Source of the DNA: Candidatus Riflebacteria bacterium HGW-Riflebacteria-1
Lineage (GTDB): Bacteria; Muiribacteriota; Ozemobacteria; Ozemobacterales; Ozemobacteraceae
Length of the DNA: 64,000 bases
Direction of reading: 5' to 3'
Assembly: GCA_002839445.1 (NCBI GenBank)
Contig: PGYB01000010.1
Coordinates: 214,034-278,033, forward strand
In this document: positions 60,458-64,000 of the stretch, one piece after another
How positions within the stretch are numbered: the first letter of the stretch is position 1
Layout of the letters: every line of letters begins with the position of its first letter
The notes under the pieces: model-generated
What the model was told of the DNA's origin: nothing
The model's database searches: none
The model's input: only the letters and a program-made list of their open reading frames with translations
Made by a program: the position numbers and the translations under genes

Positions 60458-62614
60458 ATGAGCGAATTCTCACTGCCTCTCAACAACCCGGTTCTGATCT
60501 TTTCGCTGCTGCTGTTTATCATTCTGGCAACCCCGATAATCTTCAACCGCCTTAAAATTCCGCATCTGATCGGAATGATTATTGCCGGCGCCATTGTTGG
60601 GCCACACGGGATGAATCTGATGCTGCGCGACAGTTCGATAGTGCTTTTCGGCACGGTTGGCCTGCTTTATATCATGTTTCTGGCCGGACTCGAAATCGAT
60701 ATGGCCGACTTTAAGAAAAACAGCAATCGCAGCATAGTATTCGGCCTTTATACTTTTTCAATTCCGATGCTGTTGGGCATTCTGGCAGGCTATTACTTTC
60801 TGGGCTTCTCGATGCCAACTTCTATTTTGCTGGCAAGCATGTTCGCATCACACACCCTGATCGCCTACCCACTGGTCAGCACTCTTGGAGTCTCCAAAAA
60901 CCGCGCCGTCACTATGACCATCGGCGGCACGTTGATCACTGACACCCTGGCCCTGCTTGTACTTGCCGCGATCGTTGGCACACAAACCGGGCATATTTCA
61001 GAAGGATTCTGGCTGAAAATGGGGCTGTCATTTACTGCGATCGCCTTGACGATTGTATTTGTGTTTCCTGTAATTGGCCGCTGGTTTTTCAAGAACTTCA
61101 ACAATCATATTTCACAGTATAATTTCGTTCTGGGCATGGTTTTTCTGGCATCTTTCATGGTTGAACTGGCCGGAGTCGAAGCAATTATCGGCGCCTTTCT
61201 TGCCGGGTTGGCCCTGAATCGCCTGATCCCTCGAACATCACCATTGATGAACCGCATCGAGTTCGTCGGCAACGCACTTTTTATTCCAATCTTTCTGATC
61301 GGCGTCGGCATGCTCATCGATTTCCGCGCTTTTTTCAAAGACTTCGCGACAATCAAGGTTGCGCTGACCATGACCATCGTGGCTACATTCGCTAAATATA
61401 TGGCAGCATGGCTGACCCAGAAGACTTTTGGTTTCAGCCGCGATGAGCGCTGTCTCATCTTTGGCCTGAGCAACGCGCAGGCCGCGGCAACACTGGCAGC
61501 AGTGCTGGTCGGCTACAACGTTATACTCGGGCAGACTCCAGAAGGAGCCCCCATTCGCCTGCTCAGCGAGAGCATACTCAACGGCACAATTCTGATGATT
61601 CTGGTGACCTGCACCATCGCGTCGTTTGCCGCGCAAAAAGGCGCGGAGAATATTGCTCTTGATGAGAATCTCGAAGAAAAATCAAGCCGGGCCACTACTG
61701 AAGAGCACATTCTGATTCCTATCGGCAACCAGGAAAGTGCAGAGGAACTGGTTAACCTTAGCGTCACAATTAAGTCTAAAAGCAATACTTCCGGGCTGTA
61801 TGCTTTAACCGTCATCGATCACACCAGCAGTGATGAGCTCGCCGAGCGCGATGCCAACAAGATTCTCGACCTGGCCAAAAAAGCGGCCGCCGCGACTGAT
61901 ACCCGCCTTAAAAGGCTGCTGCGCTATGACCTGAACATAGTTAATGCCATCACCGGAATTGTCAGGCAGCACAAGATCACCGACCTGATTCTCGGCCTGC
62001 ATCATCAGAAGAACCTCTCTGAATCCTTTCTCGGCAATATTACTGAAGGCATCCTCTCACGCTGCAACACCACAACAATGATTTATCGGCCAGTTCAGCC
62101 GTTGTCAACGATTAAGCGCGACATTATCATCGTGCCGCAAAACGCCGAACGCGAGATCGGGTTTCCGTTCTGGATGACCAAAATCTGGAACATCGGGCGA
62201 AATACTGGCTCCAAGCTGGTTTTCTACGCGCCGGCCAAAACCAATGAGTATCTGCGGGAAATTCACCGGCGCTTTCCGATTGAAGCAGAATTCATCGAAT
62301 TTTCAGAATGGGACGACTTTCTTATTCTTTCGCGAGATTTTCAGCCTGATGACAACCTGATCATCATTTTAAGCCGCAAGGGACATCTCTCTTATAACAG
62401 CAGCATGGCTAGAATTCCGCAGTATTTGAACAAGTATTTCGTAAAAAACAATTTCATACTGGTGTTTCCGATGCAGATCGGAATTGGCTTTCATAGCGAG
62501 TATGACATGAGCAACCCATCTTTTCTCGAACCGATAATGGAAAATTTCGAGCGTCTCGACGAGCTTGGCAAAACCATAGTAAAGCTTTTCAGCAAAATCG
62601 AGCGCCACAAGTAA
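60458..62614 (+). CDS. Cation:proton antiporter (CPA2/KefB-like) with C-terminal USP domains
   Basis: The product is 718 aa. Residues 1-385 have about 12 transmembrane helices of the Na+/H+ exchanger fold: RLKIPHLIGMIIAGAIVGPHG, LFLAGLEIDM, and the FLAGLALNRLIP segment. Residues about 410-710 are two universal-stress-protein-like domains (ILIPIGNQESAEELVNLSV; DIIIVPQNAEREIGFPFW) that usually bind ATP or other nucleotides and gate transport. It therefore resembles NhaS3/KefB-type antiporters with USP tails. The start lies against a family B repeat with an extended -10. Confidence 0.9.
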   Translation: MSEFSLPLNNPVLIFSLLLFIILATPIIFNRLKIPHLIGMIIAGAIVGPHGMNLMLRDSSIVLFGTVGLLYIMFLAGLEIDMADFKKNSNRSIVFGLYTFSIPMLLGILAGYYFLGFSMPTSILLASMFASHTLIAYPLVSTLGVSKNRAVTMTIGGTLITDTLALLVLAAIVGTQTGHISEGFWLKMGLSFTAIALTIVFVFPVIGRWFFKNFNNHISQYNFVLGMVFLASFMVELAGVEAIIGAFLAGLALNRLIPRTSPLMNRIEFVGNALFIPIFLIGVGMLIDFRAFFKDFATIKVALTMTIVATFAKYMAAWLTQKTFGFSRDERCLIFGLSNAQAAATLAAVLVGYNVILGQTPEGAPIRLLSESILNGTILMILVTCTIASFAAQKGAENIALDENLEEKSSRATTEEHILIPIGNQESAEELVNLSVTIKSKSNTSGLYALTVIDHTSSDELAERDANKILDLAKKAAAATDTRLKRLLRYDLNIVNAITGIVRQHKITDLILGLHHQKNLSESFLGNITEGILSRCNTTTMIYRPVQPLSTIKRDIIIVPQNAEREIGFPFWMTKIWNIGRNTGSKLVFYAPAKTNEYLREIHRRFPIEAEFIEFSEWDDFLILSRDFQPDDNLIIILSRKGHLSYNSSMARIPQYLNKYFVKNNFILVFPMQIGIGFHSEYDMSNPSFLEPIMENFERLDELGKTIVKLFSKIERHK

Positions 62615-62699
62615 ACTTTGATAAATGATTCAGTTCAAGAGGTAATTCGTCTGAACAAATCCTGCCACATTTTTTCTATCACCTAGCTTATACTGCTTA

Positions 62700-62930
62700 A
62701 TCGGGCTCTCGGCAGAATCCCATTCGCTACAGCTATCGACAGCTGTGAATTTGAGGTAGGAGCTGTCGGGATTGCGTCAAAGTTGCCTGTCTCTCAGAAC
62801 TGCTCTATCCTGCGCAGTTCTGTATAAGCACGTCCTTGTGCAAAAAAGCTTTCGCGCATGGGACCGGGCGATCTCCATCCTGAGCCGCCCGGCACCTGCC
62901 TACGCCCTTACCAAGGGAATCTACTAAAAT
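62700..62930. ncRNA. Candidate structured RNA in a 407-base gap
   Basis: Six perfect stems lie in 210 bases: CGACAGCT 62737-62744 with AGCTGTCG 62761-62768; AATCCC 62716 with GGGATT 62768; CAGAACTGC 62795 with GCAGTTCTG 62814; GCAC 62828 with GTGC 62838; CCGGGCG 62864 with CGCCCGG 62886; CCCTT 62905 with AAGGG 62913. The strand is not certain. I recognise no Rfam family; 6S-like long folded RNA is one possibility. No frame of length is coding here. Confidence 0.45.
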
Positions 62931-62958
62931 TGAATTCACACCCTCACTGACGGCACTC

Positions 62959-62987
62959 TTGACATTGCGGCATAAATGCAGGAAAAT
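62959..62987 (+). promoter_or_regulatory. Candidate promoter of the 2H phosphoesterase gene
   Basis: A perfect TTGACA at 62959-62964 and GAAAAT (4 of 6) at 62982-62987 with 17 bases between. Confidence 0.45.
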
Positions 62988-63021
62988 TCAAGTGTACAAC
63001 CACACAGGAGTGCAAACAAAT

Positions 63022-63750
63022 ATGAAAAATTCAGGGAAATCTGCCATGACCAAGCTGTTATCGATAGTTCTGCTGCTCTTCATTCTCGTCGCCGTCATCG
63101 CTTCGGCACAAACAGAAAAGTTCCCGCCGCAGGAAAAGATCAATGTATTCTGCGTCGTATCAGAAAATATCGAGAGCGCCTTTAAAGACGCAGCAAAAGC
63201 GCTGCAGCAGGAAGAAGGTCTCGAATCTTTCCCCATGATGGGCTACCAGATTCATTGCACCCTGTATATGACGCAATACCCGCTTGGAATGCAGAACGAG
63301 GTGCTCGCCAAAATTGAAGAACTCGCCAGCAACACCAGAGAATTCGCGATCAACAGCACCGGTCTCGAAATTACTTCTGGCGACTGGTATTTTATGAATC
63401 TTGAACGCAACCGCAACCTGCAGACTCTCTCTGACAGCCTCGTTGAACTGCTGGCTCCGCTGCGCGCCAAATCAGATTTCGTGCCAGAATGGGCCAAGGC
63501 ATTTCCCAGTAAACTTGAATACATCGCAAAGTATGGCAGCCCGAATGTTTACAGCGAATTCAACCCGCACCTGACCTTTCTTGCCAAGAGCGACGCCGAG
63601 AAACTGCAGCGCTTTACCGGGAAGCATGCCGACAGCGATTTTGCCAAAATTATTGCCGGTCAGGTGGTTGCGATCGGCGCTGGAATTGCTGACCGCGACG
63701 GCCAGATTAAAGAGCCCTGGAAAATTTTTCCGCTCAAAAAAGCCGAGTAA
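63022..63750 (+). CDS. Exported 2H phosphoesterase/LigT-like protein
   Basis: The product is 242 aa from ATG 63022 (AGGAG 11 bases upstream). A signal peptide (about residues 10-30, ending IASAQ) is followed by a two-lobed domain with the two catalytic His-x-Thr motifs: His78-x-Thr80 in HCTLYM and His183-x-Thr185 in HLTFLA. This is the signature of the 2H phosphoesterase/2'-5' RNA ligase superfamily, which hydrolyses 2',3'-cyclic or 2'-5' linkages. Family members are normally cytosolic; export suggests that it acts on extracellular RNA or cyclic nucleotides. No ligase partner is nearby. Confidence 0.85.
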   Translation: MKNSGKSAMTKLLSIVLLLFILVAVIASAQTEKFPPQEKINVFCVVSENIESAFKDAAKALQQEEGLESFPMMGYQIHCTLYMTQYPLGMQNEVLAKIEELASNTREFAINSTGLEITSGDWYFMNLERNRNLQTLSDSLVELLAPLRAKSDFVPEWAKAFPSKLEYIAKYGSPNVYSEFNPHLTFLAKSDAEKLQRFTGKHADSDFAKIIAGQVVAIGAGIADRDGQIKEPWKIFPLKKAE

Positions 63751-63841
63751 TACTCGGTAACAGGAAGCAACAATTCCTGGTCAAAAAAACCACATTGCTT
63801 ATCTTCATGCTCAGCAAGGCAAATCATATCGGCATCAAGCC

Positions 63842-63922
63842 GTCATCCTGCGCGCAGTCGCAGGATCCAGAATGGCAATAAAAACATGGATTCTGCGACT
63901 TCGCTTTGCTACGCGCAGAATG
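63842..63922. repeat. Family A palindromic repeat
   Basis: GTCATCCTGCG at the left; ATGGATTCTGCGACTTCGC and TTTGCTACGCGCAGAATG at the right, nearly identical to 36247-36329. The 250 bases from 63751 to the window end hold no other feature. Confidence 0.75.
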
Positions 63923-64000
63923 TGCTGTGTTAAAAGTCAAGTCGTTTTTGCTCTACACAGGCTAATTTCCTTATAATTTTCAGTGAAAGACTCTCCTTTC

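Noticed and set aside
1..64000. CRISPR array, tRNA, rRNA, prophage or full insertion sequence
   Set aside because: No regularly spaced direct repeats of the right size, no tRNA arm pattern, no phage structural or transposase gene could be found in the window.

Overview
The window is a gene-dense bacterial chromosome segment: about 48 protein genes on both strands in short operons, with Shine-Dalgarno sites of the GGAGG type and several 1-4 base stop/start overlaps. There are no rRNA or tRNA genes, no CRISPR array and no transposase. GC content looks close to 50 %. Many products carry Sec signal peptides, a lipobox or single membrane anchors, and the repertoire is HEAT, TPR and NHL repeats, zinc ribbons, a prepilin-like protein and large hybrid kinases. 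This suggests a diderm, probably anaerobic or facultative, deep-branching bacterium. Candidatus Riflebacteria or a related lineage is my best guess, with low confidence because it rests on style rather than on a marker comparison.

Layout. 1-2.7 kb: C-terminal part of an FAD amine oxidase and an exported zinc metallopeptidase carrying a ComEA-like HhH module. 2.8-5.6 kb: two coupled tiny genes, then alkaline phosphatase, a 53-aa CxxC membrane peptide and a membrane polyferredoxin. 5.6-13.4 kb: M48 peptidase with carbohydrate-binding-like domains, an ABC-2 type permease with a membrane partner holding a Cys/His cluster, a prepilin/VWA fusion and a CNNM/CorC transporter. 13.6-17.8 kb: a three-gene molybdenum hydroxylase operon (FAD, 2Fe-2S, Mo subunits). 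17.9-30.3 kb: Na/Pi cotransporter, unknown exported proteins, an HTH-fused adenine methyltransferase, TPR/HEAT protein, a 899-aa exported protein, a dicarboxylate/amino acid symporter and a lipoprotein. 30.6-36 kb: RanBP2-type zinc-finger membrane protein, NHL propeller, DUF4160/DUF2442 pair, unknown 608-aa protein. 36.4-43.8 kb: a tight operon mtnA - class II aldolase - ileS - dnaN - HEAT/zinc-ribbon gene behind a good sigma70-like promoter and ending in a clear terminator. 43.9-48.6 kb: one giant hybrid histidine kinase. 48.8-51.8 kb: flotillin/NfeD pair and a Gly-Gln-Ala repeat protein. 52.2-57.7 kb: U32 peptidase-family, GNAT, membrane protein and methyltransferase operon; then M23 peptidase and a propeller protein. 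58-63.8 kb: nucleotide cyclase fused to an RDD membrane domain, a small exported protein, a CPA2 antiporter with USP domains, a densely hairpinned intergenic region that may be a structured RNA, and an exported 2H phosphoesterase.

Between the genes sit several families of small palindromic repeats resembling MITE or REP elements. One has GTCATYCTGC terminal inverted repeats, one is a GTCATTGC type, one is a CGATTACGA/GCAGGATGCGCTAGTGCC type that can carry an extended -10 promoter, and one is a 132-bp element with perfect 10-bp ends. I see no single unmistakable new defence or biosynthetic system. The best candidates for something undescribed are the structured intergenic RNA region, the cyclase-RDD and pilin-VWA fusions, the CxxC peptide/polyferredoxin pair, and the repeat families that appear to deliver promoters.
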